From the NCBI RefSeq assembly GCF_002022505.1, contig NZ_CP019781.1, positions 434,001-498,000 on the forward strand: a stretch of 64,000 nt of DNA, given 5' to 3'. The translations under genes and the position numbers were made by a program. Source of the stretch: Bartonella sp. WD16.2 (lineage in GTDB: Bacteria; Pseudomonadota; Alphaproteobacteria; Rhizobiales; Rhizobiaceae). Positions 29,546-40,432 of the stretch are shown here, piece by piece. The notes under the pieces were generated by a model. That model was not told the origin of the DNA. It ran no database searches and worked only from the letters and a program-made list of their open reading frames with translations. The first letter of the stretch is position 1; the number at the start of each line of letters is the position of its first letter.

Positions 29546-30016
29546 GAATAGGATATTCCTTTTATACAGATAATTAAAATATTAAGGTAAGATTTTAATA
29601 GTTATAAGAATTTCATATTAGTGTCGAGTCAGTATTATTACTATTAAAGTGTATCAGGATAATAATAGGGCATGATAAGAGTGAGGGAATGTGTATTGTT
29701 AATACCAATCATGCTATTTATTAATTTAGCGTTAAATTAAATGTGATAAGAGATCTTTTCTTTAAAGCTTTAGGGGATAGAGGTATATCATGCTATATAA
29801 ATCAATTATTTCATTTTGTGTTTTTTAATGAGGGTATTATTCTCACTTTTTCCATACTGATCTGCTTTTGCAAACCGAAGAAAGCCTGTGAAAAGCACTT
29901 TAGCAGTTTCTGATAAAAATTTATTATTGCTGCAAATAAAACATATTATGATATAAATAGAGCAGTCTGTTAAGAAGGAGGAGTGTTTATTTATTATTGA
30001 TAATGGAGTGTAGATT
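29546..30016. other. 471-bp region upstream of the MFS gene and autotransporter remnant
   Basis: AT-rich. It must hold the MFS promoter and, originally, the autotransporter promoter; a good ribosome-site-like AAGGAGGAG sits at about 29974. A minus-strand frame of 87 codons (29806-30069) crosses into the autotransporter start but resembles nothing I know, and I do not treat it as a gene. Confidence 0.4.
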
Positions 30017-32370
30017 ATGCAGCACAGTAAACTAACTGTTTCAGTATTATTAATGAGTAGTTTTCTCATACAAAATGCAGATGCACGTGAAAAGATTACT
30101 GAAAATATGAATGAACTGTTGAAAAGTTTAGTGATTGATAAAGGAAGGGTACAGAGGACTGTATGTGCTACTTGGGGTATCGGCCAGAATACTAAGATTG
30201 AAAGGGGTAATGTTAAGATTGTTAATCATTAGAAATTCAATGAATGCTATTGTTAATGAAAGGAGAAAACACGTAATTATAGGTGGAGTAGTTGCAATGA
30301 ATACTAAAGTCGAAGGTAGCAAGCAGTTTGTGTTAGGGAATAGTGATTTGCAAAGTAGAGGTAATAGTGCTTATAGTTCTGTAATTTCTGGTAAAATGAA
30401 GTTTGAAGGCAACAGAATGTATATGATAATGGGCAAGCTTGGGCTACAAAGGTTATGCAAAAAGGGGAACAAAATATTTATAAAGTGCAAATAGAAAAGG
30501 GTGATACTGCATCAAATACTGAAGCCTCTAAAAATGGTAGGAAAAACATTTTAACAGGAGGCGAAGTTAATGATGTTATTTTAAAAGAACAAGCTACTCA
30601 AATAATATATTAGGGTTGGGTTATAAAAGATCTAACAATTAACAGTTCTGCCAATTCATGGGCGCATACTAATACAACATTAAAATGAAAAACAATAGTT
30701 AATTGATGGTCGGTATCTTCATCTTCACGATGGCTGATTCTAAAAACCATATTACAAAAAATATTACTATAAATAAACAACAAAGTATACCATTTATTGA
30801 TTCGTGGAATGATAAAAATAACTCTCAGATTGATATTGACAATTTGAGTAGAAATCGAACTGTTAGTTTTGATTCTGTTAGGTATGGTCATCACCATTTA
30901 CATCTTCATGTTAAAGATCTTTCAGGTAGTTTATATTTCTAATTTAATTTGCGTAATATAGGGGGTGGTAATGATTATCTGCTAATTGATAATGGTGTAG
31001 GTAATCACAAAATAAGTGTTCTTTATTCTGGCGTAGAAATCATTAAACTTTTTCAAGAGCGTACGATGTAATTACCGAACTTAATTTAATTACCAATAAA
31101 AGTGAGAAAGATAATTATTTTTAGTAGGCCAATCTGGTTAAGATATTAGTGCTTTTGATGGGGGAGTTTACATGTATAGTTTGCGATTCAGAAAAATATG
31201 AAAGGTAAAAAAATAAGAAAATTTAGTATTTGAGTACAAAAATTTCTGAATTAAAATACCAGAATCGATTCCGTCGGCATATGAGGCCAGGAATCTCTAA
31301 ATTCTGATCTTTCAGCTACTTCATCTTTAAAAAATCAGGTCACTAAGCCAAAACCTTGAAGACATTCTCCTCGGTATTTGAATCAATATCAATCAAACTT
31401 TTCAGTTCTTGATCTAGAAAAACCGAAAGCTTCTAATTTTTAAACTATTCCTTCAACTGATGCAGTACTGTCCTCTAGAGGTTACTCCTGAACTTGTTTT
31501 TTAACAATGAATTACAAAGTTTGTGTGCTGGAAAGGGATTTAGATAAGAGTAGGGAAAATGCGGGTCTCTGAACATATGTGATCAAGAATAAAGAGTGAA
31601 TTTCTACGGGTCATACACATTTTAAGCTAAATCGAACAAGAATAATGTTGGGTACTAATCGGGGTAACATAGTTGCTATACGGAAAGCTCTACACTGGTG
31701 GCTTTGGCAGTTATGATCAAACACGTGTTAGTTATGCTCGTCGTTGTGTCAGTAGTATGGATACTTGTAGCTTTGGAACTTATGCAACCTATTTAAATGA
31801 ATATGGTTGGTATTTGATAGTTATTTTGCAATATAATCGTTACTAAAATCATCTTAAAGCAGGTTTCTACAAGTGGTTTAGCTATTCAAGGAGACTATAA
31901 CCAATGGGGCGATAGGTACATCCTTGGAGGGAGGTTGTCGTTTTCAAACAGGGCAAAGCACTTGGGTGCGATCTTATAGCCAATTCACGTGATTACAGGT
32001 TAAAGGTAAAGAAATACAGTTTTCCAATGGTATGATAGGTGATATAAGTTTATCTACTTCATTACATAATTACATAGTGAAGTTGGATTATCTATTAGGC
32101 ATGCATTTAACTTTAATACAAATGTTTCTTCTTTAATAGGTTATGTGACGGCCGCTTGGTTGTGTGAGTATATAGATAATAATCATACAATGATTAATAA
32201 ACGGCATAAATTTATCACTGACTTGTCTGGCAGTGCAGGTAAATTGGCAATAGGTTTTAATAGTTTTGTCAGCAAAAACTTAATATTGTATACAGAAGTT
32301 CAATATACTTAAAGATCATAAAATGACGCAGTCACTTCAGGAAATTTTAAGTATACGCTATATTTTTAAG
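30017..32370 (+). pseudogene. Decayed autotransporter adhesin (Bartonella AIDA/pertactin-like type)
   Basis: A signal-peptide-like start (MQHSKLTVSVLLMSSFLIQNADA) is followed by pieces of a repeat-rich passenger in shifting frames: VAMNTKVEGSKQFVLGNSDL, GDTASNTEAS and ILTGGEVNDVILKEQATQII. Pertactin-like segments follow (NSSANSWAHTNTTL near 30640, GGNDYLLIDNGVGNHKISV near 30965, DISAFDGGVYMYSL near 31145). Beta-barrel segments are GSYDQTRVSYARRCVSSMDT near 31705, NMFDGS-like GMIGDISLSTS near 32030 and a final LSIRYIF stop at 32370. Many stops and frameshifts rule out a functional product. Intact homologues are surface adhesins that vary in number among Bartonella species. Confidence 0.85.
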
Positions 32371-33642
32371 TGTATGCAATTATTTATTCTCTATTCAACT
32401 TTAGATATGTATCTGCTTATTGCAAATAAATGCTTTAAAAAAATTAAAATCCATTTTTGAAAAAGTGTACTTTGTTATAATAAACTTTAATGTAATAGTA
32501 TGTTTTAATGTAATAGTATGTATTGTGCTTTTTGTATTTTGTCCTCCTGTTTAATCCTTGATTTTAGGGGTATATTTTAGAATGAACGGGATGTTATTCT
32601 ATATTTTTTAAGTCAAACAAATTTTATGGGATGAAAAAAAGTCTTTGTTTTGCTTTCTTTTGAAACATATGAGTGATTTAACTTAATTAATTGATCAAGA
32701 AAATTGATGATGTAAAAAAGTATCTCTTTTACAAGTAGAGATAAAATAACAGTAGCTTTAATTCTTACGTCTTTTGTATTTCGTGTTGATAAAACAATAT
32801 AAATTAGTGCATTTAAAATTCTTTTATTTTTTTATTCTTGTACATATTTTATAATTTTTTAAAGAAGTAGGGTTATGAAAATAGGTAAAAGCTCATTCTT
32901 CATTGAACTATGCAGTTTATTCATTAAAAATGCTTATCTATGCTTTGGTTCTGGCTATTTATGTGTGTGATAATACAAGATTGGAATGTTTTTAACGGTG
33001 TTATTTTGTTGATTGTTCTTAGTAAAGCAACATCGTTTTCTTAAAAAAGTTTAAGAACTTCTATTAAACAATGTATGAATAGCAATAATACATATAAAAT
33101 TAATTTCTTTTTATTTTAAGAAAAAGATTAGCATATTTTTGTCATAGCTAGAACAATTTCAAGCAAAGGTTGTTTAGTTGTTTGTACTTCTTAGATAATT
33201 TACCCAATTCACTATTTTGAGACATAGATAATATTACCACTTTATGGTGGGAGGTCGCTTGTGATAGTGTGAGAAAGATTAGTTTTCAATTACTGTGATG
33301 GTAGATTCAGTTTTTGAACCAATGGGATGGGAAAGCAATGTTGGAGCGATGGTCAATCAAAAATCTCTAGCCATCCGTATTGCAATATCATTAGATGTTA
33401 ATGGAATAAGAATCTTCTTTTTTGTATAGATTTTTAATCAACACGATTAGATTTGATCTGTAGAAAATAGAAGATGATTTTATAGATGTGAAGTCATTGA
33501 CCAATAGCATTTCTATTTTATGGAGATAAGCTTTATAAAAATATGTAATTTTAAAATTGATGTAAATTCACTAACAGTTACTTGGCAAAAGGCTCCTTAT
33601 AGAATAACAAGATAATTTTTTATGAAACAATAAGGTAATCAA
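32371..33642. other. 1.27-kb gene-poor region between autotransporter remnant and ndk
   Basis: Very AT-rich with stops in all frames. It includes an exact tandem duplication at 32486-32521. The longest suggestive frame is a 43-codon + strand stretch (33298-33429, starting MVDSVFEPMGWES) of more ordinary composition than its surroundings. It may be a fragment of a lost gene, but I cannot identify it. The ndk promoter should be at the right edge. Confidence 0.5.
32486..32521. repeat. 18-bp perfect tandem duplication
   Basis: TTTAATGTAATAGTATGT occurs twice head to tail with no mismatch, in non-coding DNA downstream of the autotransporter remnant. Confidence 0.9.
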
Positions 33643-34065
33643 ATGGCTGTAGAACGTACTTTTTCGATGATTAAACCCGATGCAACGCGTCGTAATTTGA
33701 CAGGAGCAATTACTAAAATGCTTGAAGATGCAGGTTTACGTGTTATTGCATCTAAACGTGTATGGATGAGTCAACATGAAGCTGAAGGGTTTTATGCGGT
33801 TCATAAAGAACGTCCATTCTTTGGAGAGTTAGTACAATTTATGTCTTCTGGTCCAACTGTTGTTCAGGTTTTGGAAGGTGAAGATGCAATCGCGAAAAAC
33901 CGTGAAGTTATGGGGGCTACAAATCCTGCGGATGCACAGGAAGGGACAATTCGTAAAGTATATGCTTTGTCGATTGGTGAGAATTCTGTTCATGGTTCAG
34001 ATAGTGCTGAATCTGCAAAAATAGAAATAGCTTATTGGTTTTCCGATATTGAAATCGTTGGTTAA
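33643..34065 (+). CDS. ndk: Nucleoside diphosphate kinase
   Basis: 140 residues. Transfers the terminal phosphate between nucleoside tri- and diphosphates through phospho-His117 in SVHGSDS. The N-terminal [11 protein letters not shown] is standard. Stands alone, with its own terminator just downstream. Confidence 0.97.
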   Translation: MAVERTFSMIKPDATRRNLTGAITKMLEDAGLRVIASKRVWMSQHEAEGFYAVHKERPFFGELVQFMSSGPTVVQVLEGEDAIAKNREVMGATNPADAQEGTIRKVYALSIGENSVHGSDSAESAKIEIAYWFSDIEIVG

Positions 34066-34381
34066 TAAAAGCATGTGCGAAAAGTAGAAAATCCTGAAAT
34101 AGTATTCGGGATTTTTTCTTCCTAAGTGATAACTTTTATTCAAAAGTTTATAAATATCATATAAATTTTTCAATTATTTTAAGACAATACTCAATTTCAA
34201 ATATATGCAATGGAGTATTTTTGTCGCGATAAAAGCTCAGAAATGTATAATTATAATCGATAACTTTATTATTTGCACATAGTGTTCTAATTTTATCTTT
34301 AATATAAAAAACATGCATTTCAATACAGATATGTCGGATATTTTTCTAACTGCTAATTAAATTGCAATTTTATCACTTAAT
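34066..34381. other. 316-bp gap between convergent ndk and pgsA
   Basis: Contains the ndk terminator (34090-34118). A minus-strand frame of 53 codons (34157-34318, beginning MHVFYIKDKI) is open and has mixed composition, but it is unrecognised and lacks a clear ribosome site. In many Rhizobiales molybdopterin genes moaD-moaE follow pgsA at this place; no trace of either is evident. Confidence 0.4.
34090..34118 (+). terminator. Terminator of ndk
   Basis: AAATCCTGAA pairs with TTCGGGATTT (one T-G pair) around a 6-base loop, followed by a run of T residues, 25 bases after the ndk stop. Confidence 0.75.
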
Positions 34382-34963
34382 TTATGTAATAACATGTTTT
34401 AAGCCTGCACGGAAATAATCCCATCCTGTCCACAATGTAAGAAGAGCTGCAATCCATAGCATAATTATGCCAAATTCCATTGTATAAGAGAAAATTTTAT
34501 TACCAGCTGGACCTGCTAAGAGGAAGACAATGGCTACCATTTGTACAGAAGTTTTCCATTTTGCAAGACGAGAGACAGGAACACTGACTTTTAATTCAAC
34601 CAAATATTCACGTAATCCTGATACGAGAATTTCCCTACAAAGAATGATAATGGCTGCCCAAAGTGTCCACCCAGCGATAGTACTATCTGCAGCAAGCAAC
34701 AGCAAACAGGATGAAACAAGCAATTTATCTGCAATTGGATCTAACATACGACCGATATTGGATGTTTGTTTCCAAATACGGGCAAGATAGCCATCTAAAA
34801 AATCTGTAATAGACGCAATCACAAAAATAAAAACAGCAATCCAGCGTCCAATATCACTTGATTGTAGCCGTCCTTCTAAAAAAAAACACGCAACAACTAA
34901 TGGAACCGCGACAATTCGTGCGTAAGTCAGAATATTTGGAAAAGAAAAAGTGTGATTTTCCAT
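34382..34963 (-). CDS. pgsA: CDP-diacylglycerol--glycerol-3-phosphate 3-phosphatidyltransferase
   Basis: 193 residues, polytopic. The CDP-alcohol phosphotransferase motif is complete (Asp57, Gly58, Ala61, Arg62, Gly71, Asp75, Asp79). Makes phosphatidylglycerol phosphate, the precursor of phosphatidylglycerol and cardiolipin. It lies 75 bases downstream of uvrC on the same strand, an old and widespread pairing. Confidence 0.95.
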   Translation of the reverse strand: MENHTFSFPNILTYARIVAVPLVVACFFLEGRLQSSDIGRWIAVFIFVIASITDFLDGYLARIWKQTSNIGRMLDPIADKLLVSSCLLLLAADSTIAGWTLWAAIIILCREILVSGLREYLVELKVSVPVSRLAKWKTSVQMVAIVFLLAGPAGNKIFSYTMEFGIIMLWIAALLTLWTGWDYFRAGLKHVIT

Positions 34964-35038
34964 TGAGCCGTTTTCAATCCTTTATGAAGTACAGCATATT
35001 TTATAAACGTAACAAGGCAATGAATATGAAGCAAGTCC

Positions 35039-37024
35039 TTATTTTTCATTAAAATGGTTATAGATTTTTTGTGCCATTGCGGTAGAAATACCTGCTACTT
35101 TGTTTAAATCTTCAACAGAAGCATTAGCAATGGCTTTGGTGCTTCCAAAATGGTTAAGCAAAGCGTATTTTCTTGTGGGACCTATATTTTCAATTTCATC
35201 AAGTAGATTTTTGAATGTTTCTTTTTTTCGTTTTGTTCTATGGGTTTCGAGTGCGAAACGGTGTGCTTCATCGCGTAAACGTTGCAAAAAATAAAGAATA
35301 GGGTCGTGTGGGGGCAATGTGAAAGGGGGTTTTCCTTTTATAAAAAATCGTTCACAACCAGCGTTACGGTCAGCACCTTTAGCTATACCGATTGCTGTGA
35401 TAAAGTCATCTAATCCCAATTGAGATAATAATGTACGAACAATATTTATTTGCCCTTCACCACCATCAATCAAGATAAGATCAGGCCAAATGGGAAAAGA
35501 ATTATCAGTATCATTTTTTGTATCTTTGTTGTTATTGGGCAAGCCATGTTCTTTAATAAGGCGGGAAAATCTTCGTTCAATAACTTCTTTCATCATACCA
35601 AAATCATCACCAGGTGTAATATCAGTCGAACGAATGTTGAATTTGCGATATTGATTTTTAATAAATCCTGTTTGATCAAAAACAACCATCGCACCTACTG
35701 CATTGGTACCCATGATATGTGAATTGTCATAGATTTCTATGCGGCGTGGAGTATAAGGTAGTTGAAATGTTTCAGCAACACCTTGAAGGAGTTTTGTATG
35801 TGTTGCTGTTTCAGCAAGTTTGCGTCCCAAAGCTTCATAAGCATTGGTATAAGCGTGATTAACAAGAGATTTGCGTTCACCTTTTTGTGGTAAGGATAGA
35901 GATATTTTGTGATTTGCTTTCAGATTTAGTGCTTCTGTAAGAAGTGCTTCTTCTTCAATTTTTTCTGATAAAAGGATGAGTTTTGGAATTGGTTTATCAT
36001 CATAAAATTGGGTAATAAAACTCGTTAAAATTTCAGCATTAGAAAAAGATGAATCGGCTTTTGGAAAGTAAGCTCGATTTCCCCAATTTTGTCCCATGCG
36101 GAAAAAAAATACTTGAATACAGGTCATTCCTCCTTGTTGTGCAATTGCGAATACATCAGCTTCTTTTACCGTTTGAGGATTAATGCCTTGATGGCTTTGT
36201 ATATGAGAAAGGGCTGATAAACGATCACGATAAGCAATAGCTTGTTCAAAATCAAGGTTTTCTGAAGCTTTATGCATAGCTTGAGCCATATCTTTTTTTA
36301 CTGATTGGCTTTTTCCAGAAAGGAAAGCTTTTGCTTTTTGAACCAGTTTTATATAATCGCTATCATTGATTTCATGTGTACAAGGAGCTGAACATCGCTT
36401 AATTTGATAGAGTAAGCAAGGTCGTGTACGATTGTTAAAAACTGAATCAGCACAAGTCCTTAATAAAAAAGCGCGTTGCAAAGCGTTGATTGTTTGTGCA
36501 ACAGCACCGGAAGAGGCAAAAGGACCAAAATAATGAGCTTTTCGTGTTCGAGCACCACGATGTTTATAAAGTGCAGGTGCTCGATGATCATCAGTAATAA
36601 TGATATAGGGAAAACTTTTATCATCGCGCAGTAATACATTAAAACGTGGATGTAATCTTTTGATGAGATTAGCTTCTAAAAGTAATGCTTCTGTCTCTGT
36701 ATGAGTAACAACAAATTCCATATGACATGTTGCATTAATCATACGGATAATGCGGTTATTGTGTCCTTGTTCACGGGTATAGCTTGAAACGCGTTTTTTT
36801 AAATTCCGTGCTTTACCAACATAGAGGACGTCACCATTTTCATTAAACATCCGATAAACTCCTGGTTTATGAGGAAGATGTTTAACAAATTCTTGTATAA
36901 GTGTAGCTCCTTTGAGTTTATGGTTATCATTTCTTTGATGAGCGTTGTCCCATATGATGTTAGACAGAAAAGATAGTTTTTTTTCTTTATTTGGAAGACA
37001 GGATGTGTCATTTTTCAGGGTCAT
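35039..37024 (-). CDS. uvrC: Excinuclease ABC subunit C
   Basis: 661 residues. The N-terminal GIY-YIG nuclease ([20 protein letters not shown], about 53-72) makes the 3' cut. A central Cys-rich patch (CADS...[13 protein letters not shown]), a UVR motif (residues around 270), the RNase H-like C-terminal nuclease ([21 protein letters not shown]) and two helix-hairpin-helix motifs at the end follow. All parts of nucleotide excision repair UvrC are present. Confidence 0.96.
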   Translation of the reverse strand: MTLKNDTSCLPNKEKKLSFLSNIIWDNAHQRNDNHKLKGATLIQEFVKHLPHKPGVYRMFNENGDVLYVGKARNLKKRVSSYTREQGHNNRIIRMINATCHMEFVVTHTETEALLLEANLIKRLHPRFNVLLRDDKSFPYIIITDDHRAPALYKHRGARTRKAHYFGPFASSGAVAQTINALQRAFLLRTCADSVFNNRTRPCLLYQIKRCSAPCTHEINDSDYIKLVQKAKAFLSGKSQSVKKDMAQAMHKASENLDFEQAIAYRDRLSALSHIQSHQGINPQTVKEADVFAIAQQGGMTCIQVFFFRMGQNWGNRAYFPKADSSFSNAEILTSFITQFYDDKPIPKLILLSEKIEEEALLTEALNLKANHKISLSLPQKGERKSLVNHAYTNAYEALGRKLAETATHTKLLQGVAETFQLPYTPRRIEIYDNSHIMGTNAVGAMVVFDQTGFIKNQYRKFNIRSTDITPGDDFGMMKEVIERRFSRLIKEHGLPNNNKDTKNDTDNSFPIWPDLILIDGGEGQINIVRTLLSQLGLDDFITAIGIAKGADRNAGCERFFIKGKPPFTLPPHDPILYFLQRLRDEAHRFALETHRTKRKKETFKNLLDEIENIGPTRKYALLNHFGSTKAIANASVEDLNKVAGISTAMAQKIYNHFNEK

Positions 37025-37460
37025 TCAATTTTTTCAACAAGATTTTCCGTTTACCACATGAAATGTTATTTTCTGTCAGGTATTATTTTTGTTTGTTTGA
37101 AGTTTTATCTACCAATAAAGGACGCATTATAGTATTAATTCTATGATTTTTAGTTATCATTTTAAACCAAAAATCACTAAGCTAACTCCATAAAAAAATT
37201 GATGAACTGATCTATCCTACTTATAAATTTATTGAAAGAGTAAATCTAATTACAGTCTAATTACCAGAAATTTTTAGAATGGTTTTGTTAAAAAGAAAAT
37301 CAAATTTATACTATTAGCCGTCATAATCATTTCTATTTTATAGCCATTTTTAAAAGTTGAGGAATCTGTAGTGGAATAAGTTTTCTTTCTAATCAATTTG
37401 ATAGATTTAGCTTCATGATGAAGAGTACTTTTTTAAAAGTAAAATGCTTTCATATTATAA
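37025..37460. other. 436-bp gap between rlmJ and uvrC
   Basis: AT-rich and stop-rich in all frames. It should contain the uvrC promoter at its left side. No recognisable gene or remnant, and no strong hairpin. Confidence 0.5.
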
Positions 37461-38312
37461 CTATTCTTTATGAAGCCATTTATAGGTAATTTGCGCACTC
37501 TTATCTTGTCCAAGGCGGTTGATAAGAAAAGGACTAAGTTTTTGTATTTCTTCTTCAAGAAGATAAGGAGGATTGATAAGAATCATACCGCTTCCATTCA
37601 TTGTAGTTGGTGTTATTTTTTTTCGAATATGCATTTCAAGCTGGAGAATTTTTGGAATTCCCGTTTTATGTAGAGCATGAAGAAAATTCTCAATTTCTTT
37701 ATTGTATTTAACAGGATACCATAAAGCGTAAGTACCCCCAGAAAAACGTCGATATGCTTTTACCACTCCATCAATGAGACGAGAAAATTCACCAGTTTTT
37801 TCAAAAGGTGGATCTACAAGAATAAATCCACGTTTTTCTTTTGGTGGTAAGTGAGAATTTAAAGAGAGCCAACCATTTAAATGTAAAACTTTTGTTTGAT
37901 AATCGCCAACAAAGTTGTTTGCTAAGGTTTGGTAATCTTCCTTGTGTAATTCAATTGCAGTGAGCCGGTCTTGTTTACGCAATAGTTGACGGATAAAGAT
38001 AGGTGATCCAGGATAGAATTTAAACTTTTTGTTTCCTTTATTTATTGTATCAATGACATTACACCATGGATGTAAGAGTGTTTTCACGTCTTCCGGGATA
38101 GGTGTTGACAAAAGCCTTCCCACGCCATCGCGCCATTCTCCTGTTTTATGTGCTTCTAAGGAAGAAAGATTATAAAGTCCAATTCCTGCATGTGTATCTA
38201 TAACACGAAAAGCTTTTTCTTTACGTTTGAGATACTCTACAATGCGCGTGACAATAATGTGTTTAAAAACATCAGCAAAATTGCCAGCATGATAAATATG
38301 CCGATAATTCAT
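37461..38312 (-). CDS. rlmJ: 23S rRNA (adenine2030-N6)-methyltransferase
   Basis: RlmJ family (YhiR). The start is placed at the ATG that gives MNYRHIYHAGNFADVFKH, as in the family, rather than at a TTG six bases earlier. The SAM region DTHAGIGLY and the catalytic DPPF motif are intact in a protein of 283 residues. It methylates A2030 of naked 23S rRNA before assembly. Monocistronic here. Confidence 0.93.
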   Translation of the reverse strand: MNYRHIYHAGNFADVFKHIIVTRIVEYLKRKEKAFRVIDTHAGIGLYNLSSLEAHKTGEWRDGVGRLLSTPIPEDVKTLLHPWCNVIDTINKGNKKFKFYPGSPIFIRQLLRKQDRLTAIELHKEDYQTLANNFVGDYQTKVLHLNGWLSLNSHLPPKEKRGFILVDPPFEKTGEFSRLIDGVVKAYRRFSGGTYALWYPVKYNKEIENFLHALHKTGIPKILQLEMHIRKKITPTTMNGSGMILINPPYLLEEEIQKLSPFLINRLGQDKSAQITYKWLHKE

Positions 38313-38813
38313 AATCAAATTTTATCATATATATAACTGACTGACCAAGATTCTTTTATTTCTTTTTAAAGCTTTTTTTGATGTAAAATAACAAATTTAT
38401 GTATCAATGAGAGCTTTATTATAAAAGCAATATATTGGTTGGGAAGGCTGATGCATTTGGAAAGTTATTAGTTTATGTATTGGCATTTATCCATTATATT
38501 ATTCTTTACATCGATGTGATTTATATAAACAAAATTTATCGTTAGTATTTAGATCATTGACCAACCTAATGAAAAATTAATATTTGTAAAGCAAATACAG
38601 TTATTTTGTCAGAACTTTTTAAAATTACAGGATCATACTGGGAAAAATCTCTATTTTATTAACATGATTATCTTGTGCTAAAATAATAAGATGATTGTAT
38701 ATAATATTTGTCAAAGTATTACTTTTAAAATTGGCATGTTTTTTGAAAGCAGCTCAATTCGTTCAAAATTTATTGATGAATCATTGTCAAATAAACATTA
38801 AGGTTTCATAATC
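38313..38813. other. 501-bp gap between divergent rlmJ and nagZ
   Basis: Promoter region for both genes; AT-rich, no open frame of note. In many Rhizobiales a SPOR-domain protein gene precedes nagZ; no remnant is identifiable here. Confidence 0.45.
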
Positions 38814-39848
38814 ATGTTAGAAATGAAAGCTATGATTACCGGTATTTCAGGTTCGGTTCTGACAAATGATGAAAAGGCATTTATTACTGAGCATAAGCCT
38901 TGGGCTTTTATTTTATTTGCGCGTAATATTAGTACCGCAGACGATATCAAAGCACTTACTGCATCTTTATGTGAAGTTAGTGGACGTGATGATATTTTTA
39001 TTTTCATTGATCAGGAAGGGGGAAGGGTGCAACGCTTGCACCAACCTTTAGCACCTAATTATCCAACGGCTGCAACTTTAGGAGCTATTTATAAAAAAGA
39101 TCAGGAAGCAGGGCTTCGTGCTGCTTGGATTATGTCACGGCTTCACGCTTTTGATTTGATAAAGCTTGGCATTAATGCAAATTGTCTTCCGCTATTAGAT
39201 GTAGCAGTGGTAGGGGCTCATGATGTTATTGGAACGCGCGCTTATGCTCAGGAACCAGAAACGGTTACTGCTTTGGGGCGCGCAGCTGCTAGGGGGCTTT
39301 TAGATGGTGGTGTTTTGCCAGTAATGAAACATATCCCAGGACATGGTCGGGCATTGTGCGATACGCATTTAAAGATGACACGCGTAGATGCAACCCTTGA
39401 TATTTTAGAACAGTATGATTTTATGCCTTTTAAAAATTTAGCAGATTTTCCAGCTGCAATGACTGCTCATATTGTTTATGAGGCAATTGACGATAAAGTG
39501 CCCGCAACACTGTCTAAGAAAGTTGTAGAGGATATTATTCGTAAAAAGATTGGTTTTGATGGTCTTTTAATGACAGATGATGTGTCAATGAAAGGTCTTT
39601 CAGAGAGTACGTGTTCGAACGATCTGTCAGATTTAACACATAAAATTTTTGCAGCAGGTTGTGATATTGTTCTTCATTGTAATGGTAATTTGGAAGAAAT
39701 GCTTGTCATTGCTCATGCTACTCCGTTTTTATCAGGAAAAGCCTTAGAGCGTGCTTATAGTGCCCATGCTATGGTTGGGAAGCCTGATGCATCAGATGAA
39801 GTTGCTTTAAGAGAAGAATTTTCAAGTCTCTTAGCTTTTATTAAATAA
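38814..39848 (+). CDS. nagZ: Beta-N-acetylhexosaminidase NagZ
   Basis: 344 residues, glycoside hydrolase family 3. Shows IDQEGGRVQRL (substrate-binding region), the flexible catalytic loop KHIPGHGRA (172-180) ending with DTH, and the nucleophile segment MTDDVSMKG. Removes N-acetylglucosamine from anhydro-muropeptides in cell-wall recycling. In Rhizobiales it is normally followed by scpA-scpB-tatABC-serS; here it is followed directly by the wrecked tat genes. Confidence 0.94.
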   Translation: MLEMKAMITGISGSVLTNDEKAFITEHKPWAFILFARNISTADDIKALTASLCEVSGRDDIFIFIDQEGGRVQRLHQPLAPNYPTAATLGAIYKKDQEAGLRAAWIMSRLHAFDLIKLGINANCLPLLDVAVVGAHDVIGTRAYAQEPETVTALGRAAARGLLDGGVLPVMKHIPGHGRALCDTHLKMTRVDATLDILEQYDFMPFKNLADFPAAMTAHIVYEAIDDKVPATLSKKVVEDIIRKKIGFDGLLMTDDVSMKGLSESTCSNDLSDLTHKIFAAGCDIVLHCNGNLEEMLVIAHATPFLSGKALERAYSAHAMVGKPDASDEVALREEFSSLLAFIK

Positions 39849-40065
39849 ATGCGTGATTTTGACGTTAGTTTGATTTATTAAATATGCTGAATAAGAGTGA
39901 AAATGGCGTAGCAATATTAGTTTAAGATAATTGGTGTTTTGTTACCTTTCATTCAGAAAAGAAATATACAAGTAAGATATAATTATATTTGAAATGCCGC
40001 TTATATAGTGAGTGTTCATGCTATGAATATGAATGAATAAATAAAATTTAAAAAGCGTAGAAAAA

Positions 40066-40252
40066 ATGATGGGTAAATATTTTTACCAACACATTTGATT
40101 GTCATTTTACTAATTATCCTCGTACTTTTTGGGTGTAGTAAGATTTCTGAATTAATGGGTGATATTGCTAATGGTATCAAGGTTTTTAAAACATGAAGAA
40201 AGAAGAGGACAATGTTGAGAGTAAGCTTGAGGTGGTTAATTGTTCACAATAA
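40066..40252 (+). pseudogene. tatA: tatA remnant (Sec-independent translocase subunit A)
   Basis: The ATG at 40066 soon goes out of frame. From 40083 the second frame reads [17 protein letters not shown], then [17 protein letters not shown], which is the membrane span, hinge and amphipathic helix of TatA, ending at a premature stop at 40194. A further frame change continues with KKEEDNVESKLEVVNCSQ to a stop at 40252. At least two frameshifts, and a Cys-Ser where TatA has Arg-Gly, show that it is dead. About 217 bases separate it from nagZ. Confidence 0.85.
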
Positions 40253-40432
40253 TTGATGTTTGTCTCAACAATTTCAATTGTTATCAGTAAAACTTACAAG
40301 TTAAGTACCAAAAAATCTTCTTTCACTAGAACAAGAAAAAAGTCTGTTTCTAAGAAGTAATATGTGAAGTTACAAAGACGAAATCACAATTTTAGCATGA
40401 ATCACTTTAAATAAAGAAACCGAGTATAAACA

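Noticed and set aside
29806..30069. 87-codon minus-strand frame overlapping the autotransporter start
   Set aside because: No recognisable domain, low-complexity composition, no ribosome site, and antisense to the signal-peptide region of the autotransporter remnant.
30135..30942. Two + strand frames of 119 and 79 codons that could be called hypothetical proteins
   Set aside because: Both are pieces of the decayed autotransporter passenger in different frames; the surrounding frames continue the same protein.
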